Positions 32,018 to 43,080 of a stretch of 64,000 bases of DNA are shown piece after piece. Position 1 is the stretch's first letter; every line of letters begins with the position of its first letter. Both the position numbers and the translations under genes were made by a program. Under the pieces are notes generated by a model. The model was given only the letters and a program-made list of their open reading frames with translations, did no database searches and had not been told where the DNA came from. The DNA is from Dermatophagoides farinae (lineage: Eukaryota; Arthropoda; Arachnida; Sarcoptiformes; Pyroglyphidae), in NCBI RefSeq assembly GCF_024713945.1, contig NC_134679.1, positions 6,701,001 through 6,765,000 on the forward strand, written 5' to 3'.

Positions 32018-34085
32018 CAGGGCCGGCCCAGGCGCCTGTGCAGACTGTGCACCGCACAAGGCCTCGCGCTACTGAAGGCCTCGCGCTGCCTCCGGCAGCG
32101 CGGTTCCGGAAACAGCTCGCAGTCCCAAAAGCTTCGCAGTCCCAAAAGCCTCGCAGTTCCAAGAGCCTCGTAGTACTAAGAGCCTCGCAGTTCCAAGAGC
32201 CTCGTAGTACTAAGAGCCTCGCGGTTCCAAAAGCCTCGCGGTTCCGAATTTTGGATGATTTAATAAAATGAAAATGTTTTTTGTTTTGATACATTTGAAT
32301 ATTATGGTAATCCTGAATCAAAAACATGTACTTCATCTAGTCAAATATCTATTAATAGTTGTGCGAATTGTTTGTAGTGGAACCAATATAGGAAAAATAA
32401 ATAAACAAACAATGTCGATGGCTAAATATCTAACCTAGTAAGTGATAAATCATCAAAGAAAAATGAATAATGAATGCATTGCCTGACTTCTTTAAGATGG
32501 ATTTATCAATAATTCCAAATTAAACCGATTTTCAATGGATCATGGATCATTTATCTCAAAAATTTGGTGACGAATAGGGTATGCACAATCCCGTTTGTTC
32601 ACCAGTCGCCTCATAATTTAAATTCTTGTCTAAAATTCTAAAATCACAAATCAAAAAATTGACTGATTGATTGATTATTTAAATTGGAGAAACAATTAAA
32701 TGAAAAAAATGTTGTGTCGACAAATTTCCAACAATCAACATCATAAGCGATTCCAGAAAAAAGAAGTACAGTTGATTCTGTTGAATCAATATTCAAACAA
32801 TTGGAATATATAAAACAACTTTCAGAAGAAATACTGGAAATCTTAGAAAAAGATTATTCGTTGGCGAAGCAAAAATATCCAAAGGATGATGATCCTTTTA
32901 AAGCTGAAAGCCAAAGAAAGATAAATGAAATGACCAGTTCAAAATCGAGAAAATAACAAGTCCAAACTAACACGACCAGTTCAGAATCGAGAAAATAACA
33001 AGTCCAAACTAACACGACCAGTTCAGAATCAAGAAAATAACAAGTCCAAACTAACACGACCAGTTCAGAATCGAGAAAATAACAAGTCCAAACTAACACG
33101 ACCAGTTCAGAATCGAGAAAATGACAAATGTCCAAACTAACACGACCTGTTGAGAATCGAGAAAATGACAAATGTCCAAACTAACACGACCAGTTCAGAA
33201 TCGAGAAAATAACATGTCCAACCTAACACGACCTGTTCAGAATTGGGAAAGTAATCAATAAAGCATTGTCAACCAATTCTGAACTGGTCGTGTTAGGTTG
33301 GACTTGTCATTTTCTCGATTCTAGTAAATCTTTGAAAGAACAACTCTTTTGCTATGCACTGGTGAAATATGTGTGTATGTATTTTTGATTTAAATGAAAT
33401 AAAAAGATTAAATGTACGTATACGTATTTAACCCATTCACGACCAAGCGTCACACATGTGTGAGGCTCAAATTTTCCACCATCTCAAATACATTTATCGA
33501 GAGCCACAAATAATCTTTTAAAGAGCCGCAGGTTGGCCGTTGGTTGCGGTTGGTTGGTTGGTTATAGTGATTTAGAATCAAAAATGACACAAAAATCTTA
33601 ATGCACTTCAGAATAGAGATTGAAAAATTCTTAAAACAATTTCCTTTGTTGAACGATCATGGCAATAGTTTTACTTGGATTGAATGATTGGTAATGTTAT
33701 TAATTTCATGAATCTGAAATTTTCAACGCATTTTATAATCAATTTATAGAAAGTCCAAATAAAATCTAAAATAACCAAAATAGAGTCGAGGTGACATTAC
33801 TGATTCGAATGACGTTGATGATTTGATGATCATTAGAAAAAATTTAAATTGATTGATACAAGCTTTTGGAAATTTTTTCGGTCATAAATTGCTGCACAGA
33901 CTTTATGAACGATCGCAGTTTTTTGCCAGTTGTTTTTTAGCGCGCTTCAAATTAACAATCAAGATTTTTAACGCTTCAAATTTTTTTTAAGCAATCATTT
34001 TTTGAAAATTCCTTAATTTTTTTAAGGCCTCGCGTTTTTCAAGTTGACTTTGCACAAGGCCTCGCGATTTTCCGGGCCGGCCCTG
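32018..34085. mobile_element. Complete non-autonomous hAT element, 2068 bp, with 8-bp target duplication
   Basis: Terminal inverted repeats CAGGGCCGGCCC (32018-32029) and GGGCCGGCCCTG (34074-34085) are exact for 12 bp. The flanking 8 bp are identical: GTCCTCGT at 32010-32017 and at 34086-34093. An 8-bp duplication and CAGGG-type ends are hallmarks of hAT transposons. Subterminal regions share GCACAAGGCCTCGCG, and the left end carries tandem AGCCTCGCAGTTCC-like units. No transposase is encoded. Inside are a 42-bp satellite array, a piece of the Tc1-like element end and another hAT-like end (GAGCCGCAGGTTGG at about 33522). It sits downstream of the Dscam-like exons, inside a minisatellite. Confidence 0.9.
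32932..33325. repeat. 42-bp satellite array inside the hAT element
   Basis: About seven direct units containing CACGACCAGTTCAGAATCG and AGAAAATAACAAGTCC, followed by one inverted unit at 33275-33322. The same unit occurs at 26236-26265, 42058-42107, 42408-42700 and, degenerate, 46215-46255. Confidence 0.9.
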
Positions 34086-34550
34086 GTCCTCGTCGTGGTC
34101 GTGGTGGTGATAATGGTTCTTGCCCTCGTCGTGGTCGTGGTGGTGATAATGGTTCTTGTCCTCGTCGTGGTCGTGGTGGTGTTTGTGGTTCTTGTCCTCG
34201 TCGTGGTCGTGGTGGTGTTTGTGGTTCTTGTCCTCGTCGTGGTCGTGGTGGTGATAATGGTTCTTGTCCTCGTCGTGGTGGTGATAATGGTTCTTGTCCT
34301 CGTCGTGGTCGTGGTGGTGTTTGTGGTTCTTGTCCTCGTCGTGGTGGTGTTTGTGGTTCTTGTCCTCGTCGTGGTCGTGGTGGTGTTTGTGGTGGTGGTG
34401 GTGGTGGTGATAGTAGCTGTTGTAGTTGGTGCAATTCTTGTTGGTGTAGTTGTTGTAGTTGGTGTAATTCTTGTTGTAGTTTGTGTAATTCTTGTTGTTG
34501 TAGTTGTTGTAATTGTTGTATGTGTTTTTTGTATTAATTGTTTTCGTTGG
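34086..34550. repeat. GT-rich minisatellite
   Basis: Variants of GGTTCTTGTCCTCGTCGTGG and GTCGTGGTGGTGATAATGG or GTGGTGTTTGTGG repeat about ten times, followed by GTTGTAGTTGTTGTAATT-type repeats. Long open frames on both strands here (poly-Thr/Arg or poly-Val) are by-products of the triplet-like structure. Confidence 0.85.
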
Positions 34551-34954
34551 TTGTCATCCATGTTTCTAAATTGAATATAAAAAAAAATCATTTGAGTAAA
34601 AATAAAAGAGATAAATTTAATTGATTAGTTTTTAAAATTCAAAAAAATACTTGTTATGCATAGCTTTCTTCAGCTACGGAAACGGATACTTACTTTGAAA
34701 GTAGACGATTATAACCAACCAGCAAAAACAAACTTAAAAATTTTTAATTAATAGTAACACAACTAACAAGCTTCAATATATATATATTCAACAATTCAAT
34801 CATTAACATAATGAATGAATTGAAAGCTATTATTATTATAAAAGCTATTATTATTAACATAACTTGTTGTTAAAATAACAATGATGACGATGATGATCAA
34901 TCAGCAAAAATAATCGAGAATAATGGTAATAAAACTATTAAACAATATGATAGT
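34551..34954. other. Flank of BEL element, possible 5' LTR remnant
   Basis: AT-rich sequence with duplicated AAAGCTATTATTATT units near 34825-34860. A 5' LTR or primer-binding site would be expected, but no match to the 3' flank at 38192-38540 was evident by eye. Confidence 0.3.
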
Positions 34955-36550
34955 TTGAATAAGATTTTCGACAATTTAATGAACATTCAAGAAACATGCA
35001 TTTTAAATAATTTTATCGAAGACGAACAAATAAAAGAAAGAATGACACAAACCATCAAATTATATTCGCACTGGAACAAAAAGTTCATAGTTGCCAAGAA
35101 TAAAACAATACAAGAAAAAGAAAGTTCTAATAAGAAATTCATAGAAACAAAAATTTTGGCAACAAGTGAATTAAATATGAAGTCTGGAGATCCGATGGAT
35201 TTTCCATTATGGTCAAAATACATAGAAAAAGAGATAGTTCAAAACGATAATTTCACAGAATTAGAAAAAATTATCAAAATTAAATCGATGTTACCAAACG
35301 ATTTCGTTTTAATTTTTGATTATGAAAAACCCAATGTGAAAGATATTATTGAACAAATCAACAAAAGATATAATTCAGAGTTGCTAATAGCAAATTCAAT
35401 AAGAAAGAAAATAAACAATTTAAATATCTTAGATGAAAAATCCAAAGCGGAAGATTGGAATAAAGCCTTAACAATCGTTGAAGCAATAAATGTTTTGAAT
35501 AAACAGGGAAAAGAATTTGCAGCAAAAGAATTATCCAAAAATATGTTATTTAAAATCAAGAAAAATGATAATTTATTTGCCGATCTGCATGAAAAAGATT
35601 TTACAAAGAAATTATTGGAGAAAATCAAGAAATCTTTTGAAAGTGCATCCAATAGAGAGATGTTTGAGCCACAAACACAATCAAAAACGAAAAATTCAGC
35701 TTTGGTAACGATTGAAAAAAGTTGTTTCTTATGCAATGGGAAACATCCCAGTTTTTTATGTAATCTTCCGAGAAAGGAAAAATTTGAAAAAGCAAAAGAA
35801 AAAAAGTTATGTTTTAAATGTCTTGGAAAATTCAATCATTTTCATACAAATTGTAAAAAAGGCAGACGATGTAATTGTGAAAAGAAAATGAACATCACAA
35901 TTTGTCCATGCCAAGAAGATAACAAAGAAAAAGTAGTTGTTAATAAAGAAAAAGAAAATAAAGAAGAAAGTCAAATTTTGGAGAGTCAAAGTTTTGCAAG
36001 TCATGTTTCAACAACAGGAAAAGAACATGCGGCGGTTTCTGCAGGAAAAAAAACAAAATCATTTTTATCGATTATTGAATTATTTGCAGCTAACAACAAA
36101 AGAAAACAAAAAGTTTTTGCATTATTAGATGGGTGTGCAACAATTAGTTCAATTTCATCGAATTTGGCCAAGAAATTACGAATAGAATCGATAATCGAAA
36201 ACGAAACTGAAGTTCAAGGATACGGAAGCATTTCAACTGGTCTACAACGTGCCACTCAAATATATTTCGAATCATTAAATGGAATAAAATTTGGTCCAGA
36301 TAAAATTCTAATTGGACCAGAAAAAATTTTAGATGATGTAGATTCCGTACCAAACTATATTTTGGAAAAAGCAAAAACAATGGGTTTATTTCCAATTTCA
36401 CCATCATCTGAATCATCTCCAATAAGAATTGACGCATTATTTGGCTTAGACTGGCTTTTCCAACATATACTTTCACCAGTTAGTGAAAGAAAATTTATTG
36501 ATTTGGGAGACGGTTTCGAGGCTTATGAAACAAAAAAGAAGTCTTACAGT
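34955..36550 (+). pseudogene. BEL/Pao Gag and aspartic protease
   Basis: The open frame starts at 34955. Gag core has SGDPMDFPLWSKYIEKEIV and IIKIKSMLPNDFVLIFDY; two zinc knuckles follow (CFLCNGKHPSFLC and CFKCLGKFNHFHTNC, with a further CNCEKK...CPC). The protease region has ALLDGCATISSISSNLAKKL with the catalytic Asp; the residues after Asp (GC) differ from the usual SG/EG pair, so activity is doubtful. It ends FGLDWLFQHILSPVSERKF and then runs into a T-rich junction at about 36540-36560, where the RT domain should begin. Confidence 0.85.
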
Positions 36551-36554
36551 CTCA

Positions 36555-36803
36555 TCTTTTTTTTCTTCTTTATTTGATCCTTTAGGTCTTTTAACACCAT
36601 TTCAATTGAGCTTCAGAGAATTTATACGAGATCTACATTTATCAAAAATCAATTGGGATGAGCCATTAAATCAATCTTTCATATTACGAGCAGAAAAGTT
36701 GGCGAAACAAATGGACGATTTAAAACGTGTTCATCTTCCACGAGTTGGTACTTACGTACTTTACCCACCGCAGACTGGTTTGTTTGAGTTTTGTTTAAAA
36801 TAA
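36555..36803 (+). pseudogene. BEL/Pao RT-RNase H connector remnant
   Basis: SSLFDPLGLLTPFQLSFREF and LHLSKINWDEPL are the signature of the Pao-type segment just after RT (FDPLGLLxP). The YVDD-bearing palm is not present upstream, so about 300 residues are deleted at the junction. The frame ends at 36803 before RNase H. Confidence 0.85.
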
Positions 36804-36847
36804 AGACTGTTTTGATTCAAAATGTGTTTAGTGTAATTTAGTTTAGT

Positions 36848-36870
36848 TTAGGTTAGGTTAGGTTAGGTTA
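36848..36870 (+). repeat. Interstitial telomere-like (TTAGG)n, about 4.6 units
   Basis: TTAGGTTAGGTTAGGTTAGG followed by TTA lies between the RT remnant and the integrase of the BEL element. TTAGG is the arthropod telomere repeat. The array is short but perfect. Confidence 0.7.
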
Positions 36871-36940
36871 ATTTTTCCTAAGGCTTATAAATATAAAAAA
36901 AAATAAAATAATAGAATTATAGAAAATTAAGACTGTTAAC

Positions 36941-38191
36941 ATGGAAATTTATTGGTTTGCAAGTTTGTTGTTTACAGATTTTTTACCAAAAACATCAGTT
37001 TTATTTAAATGGCCAGTTTTTGTTGATGATAATGGTTTATTACGTTTCAAAAGAAGGATAGAAAATTGCCAATTATCATTTAATGAAAAATTTCCAATTA
37101 TTCTCATCGACAAAACAATTGTTAGAGATATGTTAAAAGAAATTCACATTAATCTTTTCCATGGTGGAATTTTTCGAACGATAGAAGAAATTAAGAAAAA
37201 TTTTTATATTCCAAAGTTATATTTTTTGGTAAAAAATTTAATCGCACATTGTCAAAAATGTCAAAGATTTAAGGGAAAGGCTTATGGTTTTGAGTCACCA
37301 CCATTGCCTAAAGCAAGAATGTTAATACCAAAAAGAGCGTTTTGTAACATCGGTATCGACTTGTTCATTAATAGAGAAATGAAAGAAATGAAAATCTTTT
37401 CTATGATTTTTGTTTGTGCAAACTCAAGAGCTGTCCATCTTGATGTTGTGCAAAATAAAGGAATAGAATCTGTATTCCAATGCCTAACCAGATTCATAAG
37501 TTTATATGGTTTACCAGAAAAAATTTGGTCCGACAACGAAAAAAGTTTTTCAACAAGCAAGAAAATTCTATTGAAATTTATTTTCGCCAAAAAGAAAGTA
37601 CAACAAAATTATAATGTAAATTGGGAATTTAATCCACCAGCAGCACCATGGTACGGTGGTTTTTATGAGAGATTAATTCGTTCGGTAAAAGAAAGTTTAT
37701 CAGTTGTGGTGGTCAAGAAACATTCTCAAGAAAGTTTCAGAACACTTTTGACGGAAATCCAAGGAGTAATAAATGATAGACCATTATTCAGAAGTTCAGA
37801 TGGTACATTCGTTACACCATACCATTTGATTTTCGGAAATAAACGTTCGACATTATTTTCATCAGTCAGTATTGTCGATTCTGAGCATGATAGATTATCA
37901 TTGTTGTACGAAAAACTAGTTGGGAATATCAGAGAATTTTGGGAGACTTGGAGAAACAACTATCTCACCGAATTAAAAAATTTCGGATCAAAAAATGGAA
38001 TCACGCCACGAATTGGCGATTTAGCTTTTTTAAAAAATGATCAAAGGCGTCAGGATTGGCCGATAGTCGAAATTTTGGAGTTGAATAAAACTGGTAAAAC
38101 AGCAAAGATTTTGGATATCTCCAACGGGAAAACTTATTGTCGTTCAATTCGTTGCTTGGTTCCGTTGGAGGGGGACAATGTTATAAATTAA
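36941..38191 (+). CDS. BEL/Pao integrase
   Basis: A 416-codon open frame with an intact integrase. HHCC zinc-binding region: HINLFHGG and CQKCQRF. Catalytic core: first Asp in CNIGIDLF, second Asp in KIWSDNEKSF, and Glu in YGGFYERLIRSVKESL, preceded by NPPAAPWYGG typical of BEL/Pao. The C-terminal part contains VTPYHLIFGN and RIGDLAFLKNDQRRQDWPI, a DNA-binding tail. It ends within a G-rich polypurine-like tract (GGAGGGGGACAA) that normally precedes the 3' LTR. No internal stop, unlike most neighbours. Confidence 0.93.
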   Translation: MEIYWFASLLFTDFLPKTSVLFKWPVFVDDNGLLRFKRRIENCQLSFNEKFPIILIDKTIVRDMLKEIHINLFHGGIFRTIEEIKKNFYIPKLYFLVKNLIAHCQKCQRFKGKAYGFESPPLPKARMLIPKRAFCNIGIDLFINREMKEMKIFSMIFVCANSRAVHLDVVQNKGIESVFQCLTRFISLYGLPEKIWSDNEKSFSTSKKILLKFIFAKKKVQQNYNVNWEFNPPAAPWYGGFYERLIRSVKESLSVVVVKKHSQESFRTLLTEIQGVINDRPLFRSSDGTFVTPYHLIFGNKRSTLFSSVSIVDSEHDRLSLLYEKLVGNIREFWETWRNNYLTELKNFGSKNGITPRIGDLAFLKNDQRRQDWPIVEILELNKTGKTAKILDISNGKTYCRSIRCLVPLEGDNVIN

Positions 38192-38540
38192 ATTATTGAA
38201 TAATTGCATATATAAGCACAGTTATGCTAAGTCATAACACCAACTTTCTTATATTATTATTTTTTTTGATTATACTATTAAAATCTTTCTTTTATTTGTG
38301 CTAATCATTCCCGTTTCATAATAGCGTGTTAAAGAAATTTTACAATTATGCCATGATAAAATGAATCATATTGGTTGTTGGAATTGTTGAAAGAAAGATT
38401 GAATTACTGATTAATGTCACTGTTGAGCGTATTTGATTAGTACGATCAATGGTGAACTAGTTCTATAAATTAAGCATGTTTAGCAGTTATTTATAATTAA
38501 TAAAAACCATTTTAAAAGCCAAACTATTGAATCTTTATAA
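38175..38540 (+). other. Candidate 3' LTR of the BEL element
   Basis: A TG (TGTTATAAATTAAA) directly follows the polypurine-like tract; contents are AT-rich with TATA-like TGCATATATAAGC at about 38208 and AATAAAAACC at about 38500. The end is taken as the point where gypsy-like coding begins. No 5' copy was confirmed. Confidence 0.4.
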
Positions 38541-38549
38541 CTATTGAAT

Positions 38550-38835
38550 CATATACTTCAAAGCCTCTTGCATATTCCAATATTGGTCAACACAAATGTC
38601 TAGATATCGTATTTTGTCGTTTTTATTGGCCAAAATGGCGTAATGATGTTAAACAATGGATTCGTAAATGTGTCTGTAACGTTAAAAAAGATAATGATCC
38701 TCATCCTGCTAATCAACCTATGTCTGCAACTGATATTGTGAATCTCAATCCTTTTGAAAAAGTTGCAATCGATATCATGACATTATCATCATCTGAATCG
38801 GGCAATCGTTATATTTTTGTTCCAGTTGTGCGTTT
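38550..38835 (+). pseudogene. Ty3/gypsy-type integrase fragment
   Basis: A short open stretch encodes SNIGQHKCLDIVFCRFYWPK, MRNDVKQW-like WRNDVKQWIRKCVCNVKKDN and NPFEKVAIDIMTLSSSESGN, matching the zinc-binding domain (YWP...C..C) and first catalytic Asp (xxIDIxG) of gypsy integrases. It ends abruptly at about 38830 next to hAT sequence. Confidence 0.75.
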
Positions 38836-39119
38836 AAATTATATTTTTTTTAAATTGTGATCTAGTGATTTTCTTAAACCGTCGTCTTTGAAACTTCAGT
38901 GATTTGTTAAAAAATATAACCGTTTATTGTAAATAGATATATCGTTATTTTTGGGTAAATATTTTTACATATTATTTCAGATTTTATATTCTGCACATCG
39001 TTTGCAAGAACATGTTGCGTCACGACTGAACTTTTAACCTGTAACAAAATTAAAATTAAAATTACCTTGAATTAATTTATTATTTTCTTGTGTTGGTAAT
39101 ATTTTTAGTACTTTAATAT

Positions 39120-41143
39120 GTGACGAAATATGTTCTTGCAAACGAATGCAGAATAAATTTTTATAACAATATTATTGAAATAAATATATATTTTTTAGAA
39201 TTTCTTATCATGGCTAGTTCAATAAAAAAATCGAAATTATCCGAAACATGTTGTAGCAGAAAATTTCAAGCTTGGTGGACCGATAGATACGGTATGATTG
39301 AAAAGGACAATAAAGTAATTTGTGTTTTGTGTTGCACAACTTTAGTCTGTAGAACATCTTCAGTAAAGCGGCATTATGAAACCAACCATAAATTTCTTCT
39401 CGGTCGAAGTGTAGAAGAGCAAAAGGAGTATATATCACGTGCCTTAAAAAATAAAAATGCTCAAACTATTTCTTTAATGAAAGAAATAGAAAAAAACTAA
39501 AAACTAATAAAAACTAAAAGGGGAGTTTTTATTTATTTTATTATTATTTATTTCTTTATTGGAACTGAATCAAACACCACCGCTGCCAGTTGGCTTCAAT
39601 GTGCACCATACTTATTCGATGATTTTGAAATCAAAGAAAAAATTATCCAAAGAATCAAAGACATACCGATAGCTAGAAATACAGTCAAAGAGAGAATCTT
39701 GGATATGGCGGAAAATGTAGATTTTCAACAAAAAATTCATATAAAGTCTTGCGATTTTATATCCATTTGTCTTGACGAGTCTACCGACGTAACAGGCTCT
39801 TCTCGCTTAGCAATTTTTGTACGTTATTTCGTTCAAAACAATATTAAAGAAGAGTTGATAAGTTTATCAACATTAACAACAACAACAAAAGGAATCGACA
39901 TTTGTAACGCAGTTATAGATGCATTGGAAAAAAAGAAATATGTCCTTCTAAAATTGTGTCAGTTACAACTGACGGTGCCCGCAGCTTAACTGGACGGGAA
40001 AATGGGTTTATAAATTTATTTACAAAACGTATTGGACACCCAATTCTTTATTTTCATTGCATTATTCACCAACAAGCGTTATGTGCAAAAACCGGTTTAA
40101 AAATGTTTGAAGATATTTTGTGTTTTGTAACAAAATTGGTCAATTTTTTATCAGCACGAGCATTAAATAAAAGAAAATTTCAAGAATTGTTAAATGAAGT
40201 AAACTCGTCGTACAATAGTTTACTTTTATAAAATAATGTCCGCTGGTTAAGCCGCGGAAATGTTTTGCAAAGGTTTGTAGATTGTTTGGAGGAAATAAGA
40301 TTATTTCTGAATAATGAAAACATGATTGACCAATACAAACAATTATTGGATGTAGAATGGTTAGCAAAGTTATATTTTTTCACTGATTTATGTTCTCACT
40401 TGAATGAATTAAATATAAAATTACAAGGTAAATATAAAACTGTAATTATCATGTTTGACCTAATTAAATCTTTCGAAACCAAATTAAACATTTTTAATCG
40501 CGATATTTTTTCCAATTCTTATAAATATTTCCCAAATACCAAAAATTTTTTTTCAGAAAGTGAATGCCACGAAAAGCCAATTAAAGAGTCATTAACAAAA
40601 GAATTTTCAATGGTAATTCAATCCCTGATTCAGGAATTTTCTGCAAGATTTACGCAGTTTAAAGAATTTGAAGAAACATTAAAATTCATTTTATATCCTG
40701 ATACAATACCATTCGAAAAATTAAATTTAAAAGTCCTTGACTGGTTAAATTTTAATGAATTAGAAATGCAATTAGTTGAATTTCAATCAAGTACCATATG
40801 GAAACAAAAATTTGTTGATTTAAGAAATGATTTAGAAAATATTGAAAGTAATCGATTATTAGATCAAATAAATAAAATTGCGGAAGATGAAATTCTATCT
40901 ACATGGAATTCAATTCCTGACACGTTTAATTGTTTAAAAATATTAGCAAAGGCAATTTTGTCAATATTTTCATCGACGTGGGCATGTGAATCTTTATTTT
41001 CGGAATTAAATTTCATAAAAAATAAATATAGGAATAGAATGACGGATGAGTCTAGTTCGGCATGCGTTTTGTTGAAATTAACTAAATATGAACCAGATAT
41101 TAAATTGTTATCATCTGGAATACAAAAACAAAAATCACATTAA
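39120..41143 (+). pseudogene. hAT transposase with BED zinc finger, frame-disrupted
   Basis: Starting at ATG 39210: a BED-like finger (CVLCCTTLVC...HYETNHK). After a stop at 39498, homology continues in shifted frames as SWLQCAPYLFDDFEIKEKII, then ISICLDESTDVTGSSRLAIF (first catalytic Asp), a frameshift near 39955, VTTDGARSLTGRENGFINLF (second Asp), HCIIHQQALCAK, an in-frame TAA at 40229-40231, then VRWLSRGNVLQRF and a long intact C-terminal part ending with the dimerisation block ACESLFSELNFIKNKYRNRM. It belongs to the ZBED/SCAND3/GTF2IRD2-like hAT group. At least three lesions make it inactive. Terminal repeats were not resolved; 41997-42060 resembles a hAT end. Confidence 0.9.
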
Positions 41144-41219
41144 AAATGTTTTAATTGATATTTGTTCATTTATTTATTTATTCAATGTAATCTTTTCCGT
41201 TTTTTTACTCACATCACCA

Positions 41220-41339
41220 TCATCATCATCAATAATCAATCAACAAGTTGTATCATCAATAATCAATCAACAAGTTGTATCATCAATAATCAATCAACAA
41301 GTTGTATCATCAATAATCAATCAACAAGTTGTATCATCA

Positions 41340-41343
<4 letters not shown>
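41220..41343. repeat. 27-bp tandem repeat, four units
   Basis: Four near-identical units of ATCAATAATCAATCAACAAG plus TTGTATC lie directly before a CT microsatellite. Confidence 0.9.

Positions 41344-41424
<81 letters not shown>
41344..41424. repeat. (CT)n microsatellite, about 40 units
   Basis: An uninterrupted CT dinucleotide tract of about 80 bp. Likely length-variable. Confidence 0.98.
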
Positions 41425-41425
<1 letters not shown>

Positions 41426-41989
41426 GTGATAGAAATTCTAAAATTATTCATATTTACTTTCAAGGTAAGAATATGGTCATTGAGAGAGCGGAACATATGT
41501 TCTGTGTCTGTTGTGCTATTTATTCTATCCGATTTGTTTTTATGGTGATTTCGAATAAAATTCATTTGTTTTCTTATTTATAAATTGTGAATTATCGATA
41601 AAAACAATTAATATGAGCCTCAACGTAAGTCGTATTTTGTTCTTTTGCTGGTTGCTCATCAATATCTTCGTTGAAAATGATTTATTTTCAGAATTGCAAG
41701 AACAGAAGAGTACGAATCAATAAAAATTCTTGCAGATCGGTTTGTTCTTTTCGACCATAATGATGCCTGGAAAATTGCAAATAATTCCTGGAAAATCCAA
41801 CACGACCAGCCAATTTTGAACAGTCAGTATAAATATGAAAATCATGATTTTGGTTACGAACGTTATTTAAGAAGTTGAAAATACAAATGGGTGATGAAAT
41901 TGGTTAACAGGCAGCGTTAATTGAAATTTTAAATCTGATATAAATGACCAACATATAAGGAATGTTTGATCCGATGAATATTTGTAAGA

Positions 41990-42107
41990 TAAATCAGCCT
42001 TTCCCAAACTTTTTTGAATGTATGAGATTTTAAAATTTTTCGCGGCCCACCTTTATTTCAGAATCGAGAAAATGACAAGTCCAACCTAACACGATCAGTT
42101 CAGATGG
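41990..42107. repeat. hAT-like terminus plus one satellite unit
   Basis: CAGCCTTTCCCAAAC followed by TTTTTCGCGGCCCACC resembles the ends of Charlie-like hAT elements. It runs directly into a 42-bp satellite unit (TCAGAATCGAGAAAATGAC). Confidence 0.5.
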
Positions 42108-42407
42108 TTAGTTATTGGAATTAGTTACCAGAATTGGTTGGTTTCTATACCGTTTTTTAGATTTATTAAAAATTATTTTCAATAAATCAATAATGATGAA
42201 TTGTGTTTTTCAAGATTCAGAGTTAAATAATGTTTGTTACATTTAATTAATTCGATATGTATCGGATGTTCTGCCATTGAAGATGAAAATATTTATTTTT
42301 AGAATATGTTGTTGTAATTTTCCACACAATGAATAACATTAACAAATGATCATCCAAAAAAATTTTATGATTCGAAAAAATGTAAAAGTCGATAATAATT
42401 CAAATTC

Positions 42408-42700
42408 AGTTTGGATTTGTCATTTTCTCGATTCTGAACTGGTCGTGTTAGGTTGGATTTGTCATTTTCTTGATTTTGAACTGATCGTGTTAGTTTGGAT
42501 TTGTTATTTTCTCGATTCTGAACTGGTTGTGTTAGTTTTGAAATTTGTCATTTCCACGATTCTGAACTGGTCGTGTTAGGTTGAATATTGGTCATTTTCT
42601 CGATTCTGAACTGGTCGTGTTAGGTTGGATATTGGTCATTTTCTCGATTCTGAACTGGTCGTGTTAGTTTGGACTTGTCATTTTCTCGATTTTGAATTTT
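42408..42700. repeat. 42-bp satellite array, inverted orientation
   Basis: Six to seven units containing TCATTTTCTCGATTCTGAAC and TGGTCGTGTTAGGTTGG. These are the reverse complement of the array at 32932-33240. Confidence 0.9.
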
Positions 42701-43040
42701 GAATTCTTACTTTACAACAAAAAATGGCACAAAATAAACCATATATTTTATTTATGTCTTAAAACAAGATTTAAAACAAATGCAAAATTGTCAAAATTGA
42801 TGTTAAGTATGATTGCACGACATTCGAAAATTGGTGTCTATACATTTTTGCTAATCTCAGGGATTTATTAATCTGCAAGATGGCAGTACAGTCGAGAGGG
42901 GCGAAAATTTCCCATACATAAACTTTGACACCCCACATCTACTCTCGAAAATGGTAGCCGGAAGTTGAAACTCAGATTGTTCAAAGAGCAACTCTTTCAC
43001 TATGCAATGGTAAAATATTTTCGCTTGATTCCGAAAAATC
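42670..43040. repeat. Inverted copy of the Tc1-like element 5' region
   Basis: Reverse complement of 25895-26270 with moderate divergence. It carries no transposase and is directly attached to the satellite array. Confidence 0.8.
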
Positions 43041-43080
43041 TAAAATCTAAAATTCTATAGTTGAAGTTAACAATGATTCA

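Larger units (their letters stand above)
34955..38191 (+). mobile_element. BEL/Pao LTR retrotransposon with RT and RNase H deleted
   Basis: Collinear Gag, protease, a small RT-RNaseH connector and integrase on the plus strand, but the central RT catalytic domain and most of RNase H are missing. A short (TTAGG)n array sits at one of the deletion sites. The element cannot be autonomous. Flanking LTRs were not proven. Confidence 0.85.

Noticed and set aside
32932-33240. Regularly spaced 42-bp repeats as a possible CRISPR array
   Set aside because: The units are contiguous with no unique spacers, and the genome is eukaryotic; it is a satellite.
34022-34591. Long open frames on both strands (Thr/Arg-rich or Val-rich) over the GT-rich minisatellite
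   Set aside because: They follow directly from a triplet-like tandem repeat and contain no recognisable domain.
41088-41548. Open frames through the 27-bp repeat and CT tract (Ser-Leu repeats)
   Set aside because: They are artefacts of simple repeats; the first part is the tail of the hAT transposase.
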